The notes under the pieces are model-generated. The model was not told the DNA's origin. It made no database searches and saw only the letters and a program-made list of their open reading frames with translations. Made by a program: the position numbers and the translations under genes. From Cryptomeria japonica (taxonomy: Eukaryota > Streptophyta > Pinopsida > Cupressales > Cupressaceae), in the NCBI RefSeq assembly GCF_030272615.1, contig NC_081405.1:569037095-569101094 (forward strand): a stretch of 64,000 bases of DNA, given 5' to 3'. The first letter of the stretch is position 1; every line of letters starts with the position of its first letter. Below are positions 35,085-44,925 of this stretch, piece by piece.

Positions 35085-36242
35085 ATGGAAAATCTGATGA
35101 AGCAACTTGAAGGAGATCTTACTGACTATGATACAGAGAAGTTGAAAAAAATCAAATTAGAAGATGATTTAAGAGCAGCTCAGGATATCATTCAGACACT
35201 TCAAGAAAATCTTGCTGTTACAAGAAATAAGAGAAGAGAACATTGTGAAAAATTGAAAAATGAGAATGATGAAAAGGAATCACTTAATGATATGATAAGC
35301 AAGCTGAAACAAGAGATCATGACAAAAAAAAATGAAATGTAGGATATGACTATGAGACTTTGCAAAAAGATTGAGGATAAAAAGAAGAATGAAGAAGAAT
35401 TGACCAGGAGACTAAGTGATGTAGCAAATGAGAACACAAGACTTAGCTATGAAAATGACATGTTGAAGATAGATCTGATGCATACTCAGAATGACTCAAA
35501 TGAACTAATTAGACAAAAAGAAATCTTGGAAAGGGAATTGGAAACTGCAAATCAACATAAAGAAAAATTCAAGAAAAGCTCAGAAGAACTTGGTACCTTA
35601 TTGAAGAATCAAAAACCCAAAGGTGACATTTCTGGAATTGGCTTTGAAATTGGTAAAAGCTCCAGTACTGCAAATACTCAGGATCACAGCAAACCAGTAA
35701 GACCACCTAATGCTTATAAATTCAATGGAAAATGCTTTAACTGTAATAAGTATTGTCATAGGGCAAATGAATGTAGATCTAGGAATTATCAGAATATCAA
35801 TACACCCACCGGTCAATGTTCCAAATGCCACAAAGCTGGTCATAACTCTAAAAACTGCAGAATAAATGTGAGATGTTATGTTTGTGGAAGATTTGGACAT
35901 TTATCTAATCAATGCAGAACACAAACCGGCATAGGTTATGGAAAAGCTATTCAGAAAAATAATGTAACTTGTTATGCATGTAACAAGGCTGGGCATATTG
36001 CTAAATTTTGTAGAAATAAAGGTACACCGGTAGGCAACAAAAGTGCTAGCTTAAAAGGTAAAGAAAAAGTTGAAGAGGTTAAGCAAAAATTCTCAAAGCA
36101 ATGGATTAGAAAAGCTGATCTAAACATTGGGAATACTCCTCCACCGGTAGAACCAACAAATGCTTCATTGGTAGGATAGAGTGATGCTTCACCGGTAGGA
36201 CAGAGTAGTGCTCCACCAGTAGGAAGTTCTTCATCTAATTGA
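35085..36242 (+). pseudogene. gag-like ORF1 of N1: coiled coil and four CCHC knuckles, no capsid domain
   Basis: First ATG 35085-35087 (MENLMKQLEGDLTDYD), only 58 bases after the PBS. The frame runs to a TAG at 35341, then continues in the +1-related frame set from 35346 to a TAG at 36177-36179 and a final TGA at 36240. Residues before about 35600 are a long Glu/Lys coiled coil. Then SGIGFEIGKSSS, matching the copia gag GLGF motif, and knuckles at 35733-35774 (CFNCNKYCHRANEC, Gly replaced by Cys), 35817-35858, 35874-35915 and 35970-36011. The tail has three repeats of an (A/P)SPVGQSSA-type unit. The N-terminal capsid region present in 12233-13168 and 26808-28042 is missing. Likely RNA binding and co-assembly. 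Confidence 0.85.
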
Positions 36243-36537
36243 AGAAAATTTCCTTGAGGGTTTGGAAATCTAATGACACATGTGCTATTATTCCCTCAGT
36301 TAGAGATAAGAAGTTGAAAATTACTTAACCGGCAAACAATGTTAAGTGAATACTTAACCGACATGCAATTAATGTGGTAGATAGCGAAAAAGACTATAAA
36401 ATAAGGTTTTGGCTCCATTTCATTTCACTGTTATTTCAAACTTTCAGAGAGCACGAAGATTTCGAGCTAAGGCATTTCGAGCAAGAAACAAGCACTCCAA
36501 GCAATCATTCATCCAAGACAGAAAAAGGTATTTAATC
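36243..36537 (+). promoter_or_regulatory. spacer with TATA box before ORF-X of N1
   Basis: TATAAAATA at 36395-36403 sits about 135 bases before the chosen ORF-X start at 36538. The sequence between (TTTCAGAGAGCACGA at 36441-36455 and the RRFRAK-like purine-rich part) resembles a 5' leader and is partly conserved in N2. The frame is open through the leader from 36409, but homology with N2 begins at 36538, so I take that as the start. Confidence 0.5.
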
Positions 36538-38460
36538 ATGGCATCCACCTCTGCAATTGAACACATAGCAAACCCTACTATTGTGGAAGTAATTAAAAGA
36601 CCTAGGCACGTATTTCAGTTAGTCCCTGTAATAGAAAAGAAGGATGATACCTTAGGTGCATTTTCTCAAATCCCTAAAGGTGTTGTATATGTTGAAGACC
36701 CTAGAATGTACATTCACTGCAATATTGAAGAGTTAGGATATGAGGAAATCAAAACCATGTATAAAACCGAGATATGTGATGATACTGGCAATGTTAAAGC
36801 TGAACACAAAGTTATTGAAACCCTAGGATTCATAGAAATCCTTAGCATTCCTAAATTTCCTAAGGATGTGATTAGGATAGTGTTAAGCAGAGTTCATGGA
36901 GAATTTTTTTGGTTAGATGCAATTCATAAGATCACCAAGGAAGCGGTACAGGCTATCACAGGGTTACCGACCACCGGTAAAAGACCAGACAAAAACAAGA
37001 AGGTTTCAAATGATTTAGTCATGGACCTAACAAGTGCAACATTTGATAAAATATCTCTAAGGGTTAATGATTTAAAGGATACAAATGTGAGATTCTTAAG
37101 TATGATATTAGGTTACAAAGCCACTCATGCTAATAGACTTAACTCAGTTTCAAGTCTATGCATTAAGAGTGCTTATGATATGATAACAAACAATGCAAAA
37201 ATTGACATCTGTGAATGGTTAAAGGATGAACTGATAGACAACCTTGGAAAGATAAAGAAGGATAAGAAAGGAACATTCAGATTTGGAAATCTGTTAGTAT
37301 GCCTAATGCTTCATATAACAAAACAAGTTCCTGGTATAGGATATAAAGAACTAGGATATGACATACTGGTAGGAAAGCAATTGATAGAACTGTTTAATAC
37401 CATGGGTGAGAACAAGGAAAACAACATTCATGACTTTTTCCAAGCATTAAAGACAAAAATGAAGAAAAGGATAAGGTTATCTCAGAAAATTGTAGATAAA
37501 TACAAAGATGATATATGCTTTGTTATTAAAAAGGATGAAATATGGATGGAAGCAGTCATCCCAAGGACAATCTGGGTAACAGAAATGGGCTATGAGACAG
37601 ATGACCACATAGTTGAAACTTATGCCAAAGCACTTCTGGAAGCCCCCAATGAACCTAAGGAAGAAGTATTTGGTAGTGCTGAAACCATAGAAAGCCAAAT
37701 ACAGTCCAAGAAAAGAGTGAAGAAGGTAGAGGCATTTGTGAGAAAAGGATCCAGACAAGCAAAGGCCATTAAGGAAGATGTATTAAAGAAAACTGGCATA
37801 ACTGAAGATGAGTTGGCTGCCCCACAACCTGAAGCTCGTCTATCACTAGTAGGTACTTCTTCAGAAGGTGAAATGCTAGCAACTTTTAAAAGAGTTTTTA
37901 GGAAAAGAGATCCCTCACGGGCAACCAATCCTTCACCTAGAAGGACAAGGCAAAAGCAACAAGCTATGAGATCTCCAGTCAGAAAGGTCACACCTAAAAA
38001 GAAGCTAACTCCTAAGAAAAAGAAAAAGACAAAAACTGACTTGGCACCTCTAGACATTTTGCTAAATGAGATCATAGAGGAAGGAAAACTGAAAAACATA
38101 GGGAAAATTTATGACACCCTATTTGCTGATGGGAAAGGGCAAGTTGAGGAGAGTGTAATACTGCATATGGACATGTTCAAAAAGTTTTTGATGGAAGTTA
38201 TCAATGAAATACCTGATGATTTATACAAAAGACTTGAGGCCAGAAGGCAAGGAGTGATTGAATTAGATAAGAAAATAAAAATAGAAAAACTACTTGCTGT
38301 ATATCCGGTAAACTCCCCAAAGGAAATTGCTGATCTAATTGCTCAGGCAAACCGGACTATTTTCTCCACTACACACCGGCATATTTCACTAATGGCAGGA
38401 AGAGTTACAGAAGTTACAGAGGAAACAGAAGATGGTTGGGACATATTCTTGGTTGAATAG
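36538..38460 (+). CDS. ORF-X of N1, uninterrupted 640-codon part
   Basis: ATG 36538 (MASTSAIEHIANPTIVEVIK) aligns with the N2 start. No stop occurs until TAG 38458-38460. Conserved with N2: IPKGVVYVEDPRMY, VLSRVHGEFFWLD, ITKEAVQAITGLP (about residues 130-142), FRFGNLLVCLMLH, KYKDDICF (about 321-328), PRTIWVTEMGYE, and VEESVILHMDMFKKF with YPVNSPKEIADLIAQ near the end. Residues about 420-510 are basic, with SPVRKVTPKKKLTPKKKKK, a possible nuclear localisation or nucleic-acid-binding tail. No membrane segment or signal peptide. It occupies the place of pol in an otherwise complete element. The family is not recognised. The 'ITKE..xxITGLP' motif resembles the xGLP turn of plant mobile-domain or plant transposon proteins, a weak similarity only. 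Confidence 0.8.
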   Translation: MASTSAIEHIANPTIVEVIKRPRHVFQLVPVIEKKDDTLGAFSQIPKGVVYVEDPRMYIHCNIEELGYEEIKTMYKTEICDDTGNVKAEHKVIETLGFIEILSIPKFPKDVIRIVLSRVHGEFFWLDAIHKITKEAVQAITGLPTTGKRPDKNKKVSNDLVMDLTSATFDKISLRVNDLKDTNVRFLSMILGYKATHANRLNSVSSLCIKSAYDMITNNAKIDICEWLKDELIDNLGKIKKDKKGTFRFGNLLVCLMLHITKQVPGIGYKELGYDILVGKQLIELFNTMGENKENNIHDFFQALKTKMKKRIRLSQKIVDKYKDDICFVIKKDEIWMEAVIPRTIWVTEMGYETDDHIVETYAKALLEAPNEPKEEVFGSAETIESQIQSKKRVKKVEAFVRKGSRQAKAIKEDVLKKTGITEDELAAPQPEARLSLVGTSSEGEMLATFKRVFRKRDPSRATNPSPRRTRQKQQAMRSPVRKVTPKKKLTPKKKKKTKTDLAPLDILLNEIIEEGKLKNIGKIYDTLFADGKGQVEESVILHMDMFKKFLMEVINEIPDDLYKRLEARRQGVIELDKKIKIEKLLAVYPVNSPKEIADLIAQANRTIFSTTHRHISLMAGRVTEVTEETEDGWDIFLVE

Positions 38461-39763
38461 GAAAAACAAGAAGAATATATGAATCCCAAGTCTATTAAGG
38501 TATATCATAAGGATAAGGACAAAGGGAAAGGCAAAGTTGGTGGACCTCCAAGCATAAAGGTTAAAGACAACCTACCTCCACCTGTGAAAATCACAACTCC
38601 TGAAGACCAACCGGTAGTAGAAAGCATGGATGTAGAGGATAGTAATCCAAATCCTAAAGTCCTATACACTGTAAATGTTGATACCCAAAAGATCAACATA
38701 ATAGTTGATAAAGATACAACTGAAAAGTCAGATTTGGCTGAAAAGCCTCCAGTAACAGGAGATACAGAGCAACCAGTAGAGGATACAGGTAAAAAGATGG
38801 AATCTGAGGCACAAACAGAGAAACCAATAGAGCTAAAGGCTCTGGAACAAGCTCACAAGGAAACAATGCCACCGGTAAGCAATGAAGCAGGAAAACCAGT
38901 GCTAAAAGAAATACAAACACAAACTGACCTACCAAAGGTCAATACAAGCATGGTCACTTCCACTGGTACTTAGACTCTTGGATCATCATCAACATTCAAG
39001 TCAACTAATGTGACTGAGGTATTGCTTGAATCCATTAAGAAAATAACTGACTGCAACTCACAAGCTTACAAAGCAATAGATGATTCAATACCAATTTTGA
39101 AGATAATTGCTCCTGATTGTAATATAGATAATAAAGATTTTTTAGGACAGTTGGATACATTATGTAAATACATTTCTAGAAATATTGATAAAATAAAGGA
39201 AGAATCAATAAAGGACATAGTAGAAAAGGAGAAATAGAAATTCTTTGAAGAAGAAATAAAGAAGTGTAACAGAGACTTTGACACACTTCTACCGAAACTG
39301 TGTAGTTTGTTGAAAGAATATAAAAATCTGTATAAAGACACATGCAAAACAAACTTCTTGACTGTAGATATTGACAAGAAAATAAGCAAGACATAGGATG
39401 AGATAAATAAGCTTGCAGACAATTTTGTCAACTCACCGGATTCACTATCTGTTTTTGTAGATAAGTTAGCAAATTTTGAGGAAGAATTGCTTAAATAGGA
39501 AAGAGAGAGAGAGAATAATAAACAAGGCAAAACACTTGAGATCCAAACTGAGTCCAAGATTGGACTATCTAGCATCTCTATGGAAGGAAATCTTAGAGGC
39601 ATTAGCACAGGGAAGTAAAACACCAACAGAGCAATTACAGCATCTCACCGGTACTGTGAAAAGGACTGAAACAACAATAAAAGATAGGGAAAAGTTTATG
39701 GATAGTATAAACTTAATTTTGGGTGATCTTTTTCAGATAATAACTACCCAACTACAAGGTTGA
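38461..39763 (+). pseudogene. C-terminal extension of ORF-X of N1, broken
   Basis: The frame continues past TAG 38458 with EKQEEYMNPKSIKVYHKDKD, a Pro/Val/Glu-rich disordered stretch (38479-38973), a TAG, then a coiled-coil-like part (39010-39237, DNKDFLGQLDTLCKYI), more stops and a frame change near 39480, ending KLSPRLDYLASLWKEI to 39763. The window-start relic (1-341) matches this end. In N2 the same place also holds coiled-coil-like sequence. The ancestral ORF-X was probably about 1,000 residues: globular N-terminal part, basic middle, disordered linker, coiled-coil end. That length is inference. Confidence 0.6.
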
Positions 39764-39986
39764 GGATATGACTACAAACTCTACTAACATCTTGACAACC
39801 TCTGTCATTGATGCCAAAGGGGGAGAAGTAGGATGAGAAACTTCAAATACAGGAATCATATGCTCGGGGGGAGCCCTTCATAGTTTTGGTAAACATTCCT
39901 TTCGGTAAATTTTTTTTTGGACTGCACATTTTGGACACTTTTTGAAATTTCTCATGAGTGTTGCCATCAATGCCAAAAGGGGAGAT
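39764..39986 (+). promoter_or_regulatory. PPT array of N1
   Basis: Purine tracts AAAGGGGGAGAAG (39818-39830), CGGGGGGAGC (39866-39875) and AAAAGGGGAGAT (39975-39986), the last against the 3' LTR. The first and last are preceded by GCC within 'ATTGATGCC/ATCAATGCC'. Confidence 0.8.
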
Positions 39987-40797
39987 TATTGGAATATGGA
40001 CACTCCAATGAGACATTGTGTGTGATTGAAGGTTTTGTCATTGATGGCAACCTTGCAATTATATGGCACTGGCAAGACTTCATATCAACAAAGCATTACA
40101 CAAGCAAGACAGTGCACCGACATCAACAAGATCACTCTACACCAACACCAGCACCGACATAGAAGAAAAGATGTATACCGGCATAAAGGCCGATAGGATT
40201 TTTGATATGTAATATTTTGTTTATTATTGTAAGCCGACTTGGCAAATTGTAAAATGACTCTTGTATATAAAGGAGATCATTGTAGACATTTAGAGAGGAA
40301 GAGTAGCGAGCATAAAAGAAAATTATTAGGCAGACCTAATGTGCGAATTATAGGTCAAGGGTATATGTAAAGAACAAAGTTAGAACCGATACTGAATTTG
40401 ACATTGGAGATGCTATTGTAAAGAAGTATAGATCTTTGGATTAGTATAATCATCATTGTAAGTTAGTGTGACTTCTCATTGAGCAGTGAGCTCTAGGAAG
40501 TTGGCCTTCTTGCATGTGCAGGCCCCTATTGTAAGTAATATTCTCTTATTGGCCAGTGAGTGAATATTATGGGTCACAAATCCCACTGAGGTTTTTCCCA
40601 CATTGGGTTTCCTCATTAAACATCTTGTGTTATGGTGTTCTTTTCATGTGGATGTTTTTAATTCTGTTTATTGCATTAATTCTTGCATATCGGTATACTA
40701 CTATTTTATGTTCTACATGTTTTAACTTAAGAAATTCTTATCACCGGTTAGATATTGATTCACCCCCCCCCTCTCAATATTTGTGGGAATCCTAACA
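39987..40797 (+). repeat. 3' LTR of N1
   Basis: Starts TATTGGAATATGG and ends CCTAACA; 811 bases against 810 in the 5' copy. TATA box near 40264-40273. The differences from the 5' LTR that I can see are mostly single transitions. Confidence 0.93.
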
Positions 40798-40802
40798 GAT
40801 GC

Positions 40803-41420
40803 TTCATAACTCTTCTTCAGTGTTTCTTTGGATTTCTTCTTTGTTTCAAGTCCATCGGTCAATGTTGATGGTTCAAGTAGTAATGCTTGATTCTCATCAT
40901 CTTTTAGATTTACTTCATGATGTGCATAACCCAATTGATCTGACATATTTTGTTGAATCCCAGTCAACCTTGTGATTTCATCATTCTTTTTAGATACTAA
41001 TGCTTGAAGCAGTTGTTTTTCTCTTTCTAGATATCTTACTTTATCCTCGGCTATCCTCAATGCATCAAGATTTTTAGTAATCTATGTGCTGAAATGTCCA
41101 TGTTCTCTTTTCATTGCTTTTAGTTGATCAGTCAGTTCTTTGTTCTTTTCCTTTAGTTCTTCAATCATTTCTTCAATCTCTTCAGATATACTATTCTCAG
41201 ATGATGTTTCAATTTGTTCCACTAACTCTTGAGAGTCCTGTAAATCATCAGATAATCTTCTTCTAACTTTAAGAGATTTTTGCATTTGTTTTTGCATGTC
41301 AGCAATCACTTGATTAGCATGATCCAATTCATTTTAAAGATTCACAATTCTCTGAGATTTTCTGTAGCCTTCCATTGATAATATCTTTCTCTTTAGGCTG
41401 TTAAACCCTTTTCCAAGATT
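40803..41420 (-). pseudogene. gag-like ORF1 of N2, N-terminal coiled-coil part
   Basis: Minus strand from just after the PBS. Open stretch MDHANQVIADMQKQMQKSLK to 41082, a stop, then IAEDKVRYLEREKQLLQALV to KKSKETLKKSYEA at 40803, where N1 interrupts. It continues at 34198. The whole part is heptad-like and charged, a coiled coil. As in N1, it starts within about 110 bases of the PBS, leaving no room for the capsid region of a normal copia gag. Confidence 0.75.
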
Positions 41421-41423
41421 GAA

Positions 41424-41435
41424 GCTCTGATACCA
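41424..41435 (-). promoter_or_regulatory. primer binding site of N2
   Basis: Minus-strand TGGTATCAGAGC, two bases inside the 5' LTR; a perfect initiator Met tRNA complement. Confidence 0.92.
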
Positions 41436-41437
41436 AT

Positions 41438-42615
41438 TGTTAGGCCCAATATGGAAAGCTAATGTACTGAGAGGGGAGGGGTGAATCAGTACTTCAAATC
41501 TTTTCCTCAACAATAACCTTACTGTTAAGCATAAACCAGAAACTGTTGTAACATAACATAAAGCTAAAACAAATAAATAACAATCATACATGATTCACTC
41601 CATAACACATATATTTTGGTTATGCAGAAACTCTTGGTTAGAGAGAAAAACTATGGTGGGGATGGCACCCACAACTACACTACTGCAATAATAAAGGTTG
41701 CTCGATTAGAGCTACATGTTTAGCTATTTCTGATAGCTTACCCTGTTAGGAGTATCAAGATCATTAGATCTACCTTGCTAAAGGATTTTACAACACTTAT
41801 TATAAAATGTTGCACTTGGTTAAAGGCTTTACAATTTATAGACTTTGTTAGAGTCTTTTACCCTATTAAAGGTTTCTCTTACAACTCAAAATATTACAAT
41901 AAAATCTTTACAAATATCTGCAACTTTACATCTGAAATGTTATAGCAGGTTCTATGTGCTCAAAATGAGATTACCTTGCTTATAGCATACCTTGGTAATC
42001 CATAAAGTAACTCAGCAAACCCTTCTGTTTACTTTGTTCCTTGACTGTTCTCTGAAATCCTTCTCGGTGACCTCTGTGTCTCTGACAATCATAATACTCG
42101 GTGCTTCCTTATCTATTACACATGTCTTGCTTCATATATCCCTCTATCTCATATTTTTATCCTTAATCCATGCTGTATAAATAGATCTCTTATGTCGGTG
42201 ATCTGTTCATAGCTTTGATCTTACAAACATGATTTATCAAATAAATAACCTTACAAAATATTTCATTGGATAGATGACCTCAAGATCATACAAAATCTTT
42301 AAGTGCAATTTCCAATGTGATAATGGTTCTTTGTTCCTTGATCTTGTAACACGTTTCTCATGTGTGTCTAGGTTCAATGAATCTGGTAACACGTTTCACT
42401 CTGTGTGTGTTCACTCGGTATATCATTTTGGTTGCTAGGTAGACATAGAGTGTTTACTCAGTAGACAGCTCGATGTATACTAGGCTCTGTGACTACTTTC
42501 TTCTATAATCGACTGCTCTGTGCTTACTAATTGAATATTTCAGTAGTAGTAACCGACTAGAGTATATAGAAAGACTTTGGACATAAAACTAATGGCAACT
42601 TAGTAAGTAGTAACA
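41438..42615 (-). repeat. 5' LTR of N2
   Basis: Plus-strand ends TGTTAGGCCC and GTAGTAACA, next to the duplication ACTAG. Same length (1178) as the 3' copy. A few CGGTA motifs of the 3' copy appear here as CAGTA or CGATA, consistent with decay of methylated C. Confidence 0.92.
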
Positions 42616-43560
42616 ACTAGCACCGTCTTGAGTAAAAAGGAGAAGGAGCATCAGAACCCAGAGGAAGAAATTGTCAATCCCCAGAAGGAATTAGAGAAAA
42701 GAAAGGAAGAAATGAAAGTGAGAAGCAAATATGAAGGCAATACTGAATATTTAGACAAGATGTTGAGCAAAAAGAAGAAATTTAAAGATACCGGTGGCTT
42801 AGGATTTGAAGAGGGCCAAAGTTAAAATAGAAAAGACACATCTAGTAAGGAGATATAGTTTACTTCTTGAAATGAAGGTGAAGAGAAGAAGAAATTCACG
42901 GTAAGAAAAGATACAGATAAGAAGACATATGCAGATGCTGAAAAAGAACCGTCACACAAACCGGTATACATAATCAATGAAACAAAGACCATACTCAATG
43001 CACTAACATGCAGATCCAAGGAGAAATGCAAGATTTGATCATGAAGGATTCATTAGAGTTAGCAACATGAAAGGAAGATCCCTAGTGAGGTAGTCATTTG
43101 CAGGACCAAGACAATCTAATCGGTATGTTCCAAACTTTCATGGTTATTGTCACCAATGTAATATGTTCGGTCATAGAATGGCAGATTGCAGGAAAATGAA
43201 TGTAAACCCCATTTTTGAGAGTAGAAACTCATTTGCTGGATTACAAAGTACAAATGTCACATGTTTTAATTGCTATAACTTTGGTCATAAGAGCTATGAG
43301 TGTAGAAGAAATGTGCAGACATCCTAGAAGAATGTTTTGGATATACCTTTCAATGCTAATGTAAAATGTTACAAGTGTCAAAATTTTGGTCACATAGCAA
43401 GGCATTGTAAGCTAAGAAATGACAAGCAAATAAAAACAATACCGGATTAGAAGATAGAGACTAAACCAGAACACAAGATGACAAAAGAGGAGAAGAAAGA
43501 AGAGAAACAAGTTTTGATAGAGAAGGAGAAGAACAAGATAGTGTAGACTGCTCTACATGC
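42616..43560 (+). pseudogene. gag of 25009 element, C-terminal part with three knuckles
   Basis: Resumes the gag broken at 28042. Charged linker (NPEEEIVNPQKELEKRKEEM), then EYLDKMLSKKKKFKDTGGLG, the copia gag GLGF motif, a basic stretch and three knuckles in different frames: CHQCNMFGHRMADC (about 43148-43189), CFNCYNFGHKSYEC (about 43260-43301) and CYKCQNFGHIARHC (about 43368-43409). With the earlier knuckle at 27552 the full gag had four. Many stops and frame changes. This coiled coil plus knuckle tail is the part that N1 and N2 ORF1 resemble. Confidence 0.82.
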
Positions 43561-44925
43561 TGAAAGGAAGAATTTGTGGGTAGTTGATAATGGCTTCTCA
43601 AATCACATGATCAGAGACAAGAAAAAGTTTATCAAGCTTGATGATTGGAATGGTGGTTCTGTCTGGTTTGGTAACAATTCCTCCATCAAGATTAAGGTCG
43701 TGGTACATTGAATATTGATAGAAAGCTCGAGGCTCATGATGTGTACTATGTGGAAGGGCTAAGGCATAATCTACTAAGTGTAAGTTAGATGTGTGACAAA
43801 GGGTACATGTTCTCATTTGACTATACCAATTTTCAGATAAGAAAGTAGAGTATCGGTCAGGTTGTAGCAGAAGGAAAGAGGACATATGGTAATGTCTACA
43901 ATTTGAAGGAGTTCTATGAGTCCCAATCCATGATAGGACAGGTTGATGAAAGCTGGTTGTGGCATCGGAGATTAGGACATGTAAATTTTGATAATCTAGT
44001 AAAGATAAGTAAAAATTGGTATGTGAGAAACATTCCACAAATAACTAAACCAACAAGAACCTTTTTTGATGAATGCATCAGAGACAAGAAAATCAAAGTG
44101 ATCTACAAAACAAAAAAGTATAATACCTCAAGACCTCTGGAGTTATTACATATAGATTTTTGTGGACCAACAAGGACAAGTGCTCTGACTGGTGAGAGAT
44201 ACTTCACGCTATTCATTGATGACTACTCAAGGATAACTTGGGTGACATTTTTGCATGAAAAATAATAGGCATTTGAAAGATTCAATACTTTTAAAAGGAT
44301 AGTTGAAAAGGATAGTTGAAAATGATAGTGGACATCAGTTAAAGTGTTTAAGATCAAACCGGGGTGGAGAATATTCTTCAAATGAGTTTATTGACTACTA
44401 TGAGAAACCTGGAATCCGGAGACAATATTCAACAGCAAGAACACCACAACAAAAGGGTATGGCAGAAAGGAAGAATAGGATAGTAAAGGAAATGGCTAGA
44501 ACAATGTTGAATGAGGCCAATATACTGGATACATACTAGAAGGAAGTAGTTCATACTGTTATCTATACATTAAATCGAGTACAACTAAGAGTGAATAGTA
44601 GAATGACTCCTTATGAGTTATGGTACAACCAAAAACCATCACTCAAGCATTTTAGAGTGTTTAGAAGTAAGTGCTTCATCAAGAGAGATGTTGATAGATT
44701 AGGAATTTTTTATTTTAGAAGTGATGAAGGAATCTTCTTTGGTTACTCAACCAATAGTAAATCCTACAAATGCTACAACAAGAAGTTGAGAAAAATGGTT
44801 GATAGTATAAATGTGAGAATAGATGAAGACCTACATAAGAAAGAATCTGCACTGACATCCTATTTTGATGTTTCAGATGATGAGCATGAAGATCAATCTA
44901 ACAGTAGACCAGTAGAAGAATAACC
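43561..44925 (+). pseudogene. protease and integrase of 25009 element
   Basis: Protease: LWVVDNGFSNHMIRDKKKF near 43574, with Asn where the active site D-S-G has Ser, so probably inactive. Then VYYVEGLRHNLLSV and integrase: zinc region WLWHRRLGHVNFDNL with FDECIRDKK (first Cys now Phe), catalytic DFCGP (about 44155), IDDYSRITW (about 44217) and Glu in MAERKNR (about 44463). SDEGIFFGYSTNSKSYKCYN ends the copia integrase region. Stops near 44263 and 44539 and a local duplication of AAAGGATAGTTGAAAA near 44295-44323 break it. Confidence 0.87.

Larger units (their letters stand above)
34204..40797 (+). mobile_element. N1: non-autonomous LTR element lacking pol
   Basis: Perfect 5-bp duplications GATGC (34199-34203 and 40798-40802). 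LTRs 34204-35013 and 39987-40797, PBS 35016-35027 and PPT 39973-39986. The interior has a gag-like ORF1 with four CCHC knuckles and the large ORF-X, both plus strand, and no protease, integrase, RT or RNase H. It lies in the gag-like ORF1 of N2, at SYEA/SKML. It is the last arrival of the four-level nest. Both LTRs begin TATTGG instead of TGTTGG. Confidence 0.93.
28043..42615 (-). mobile_element. N2: non-autonomous LTR element lacking pol, containing N1
   Basis: Perfect 5-bp duplications ACTAG (28038-28042 and 42616-42620). The LTRs are both 1178 bp (28043-29220, 41438-42615), with the PBS by the right LTR and the PPT by the left. Once N1 (34204-40797) is removed, the interior encodes a gag-like protein with coiled coil and four CCHC knuckles, then the large ORF-X, all on the minus strand. 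No protease, integrase, RT or RNase H can be found. It must have moved with enzymes supplied by another element. The ends, PBS and PPT resemble Sirevirus-type copia. Confidence 0.9.

Noticed and set aside
39066-39626. 186-codon minus-strand open frame rich in Leu/Ser/Phe
   Set aside because: Opposite the coiled-coil C-terminal part of ORF-X in N1, with no motif of its own.
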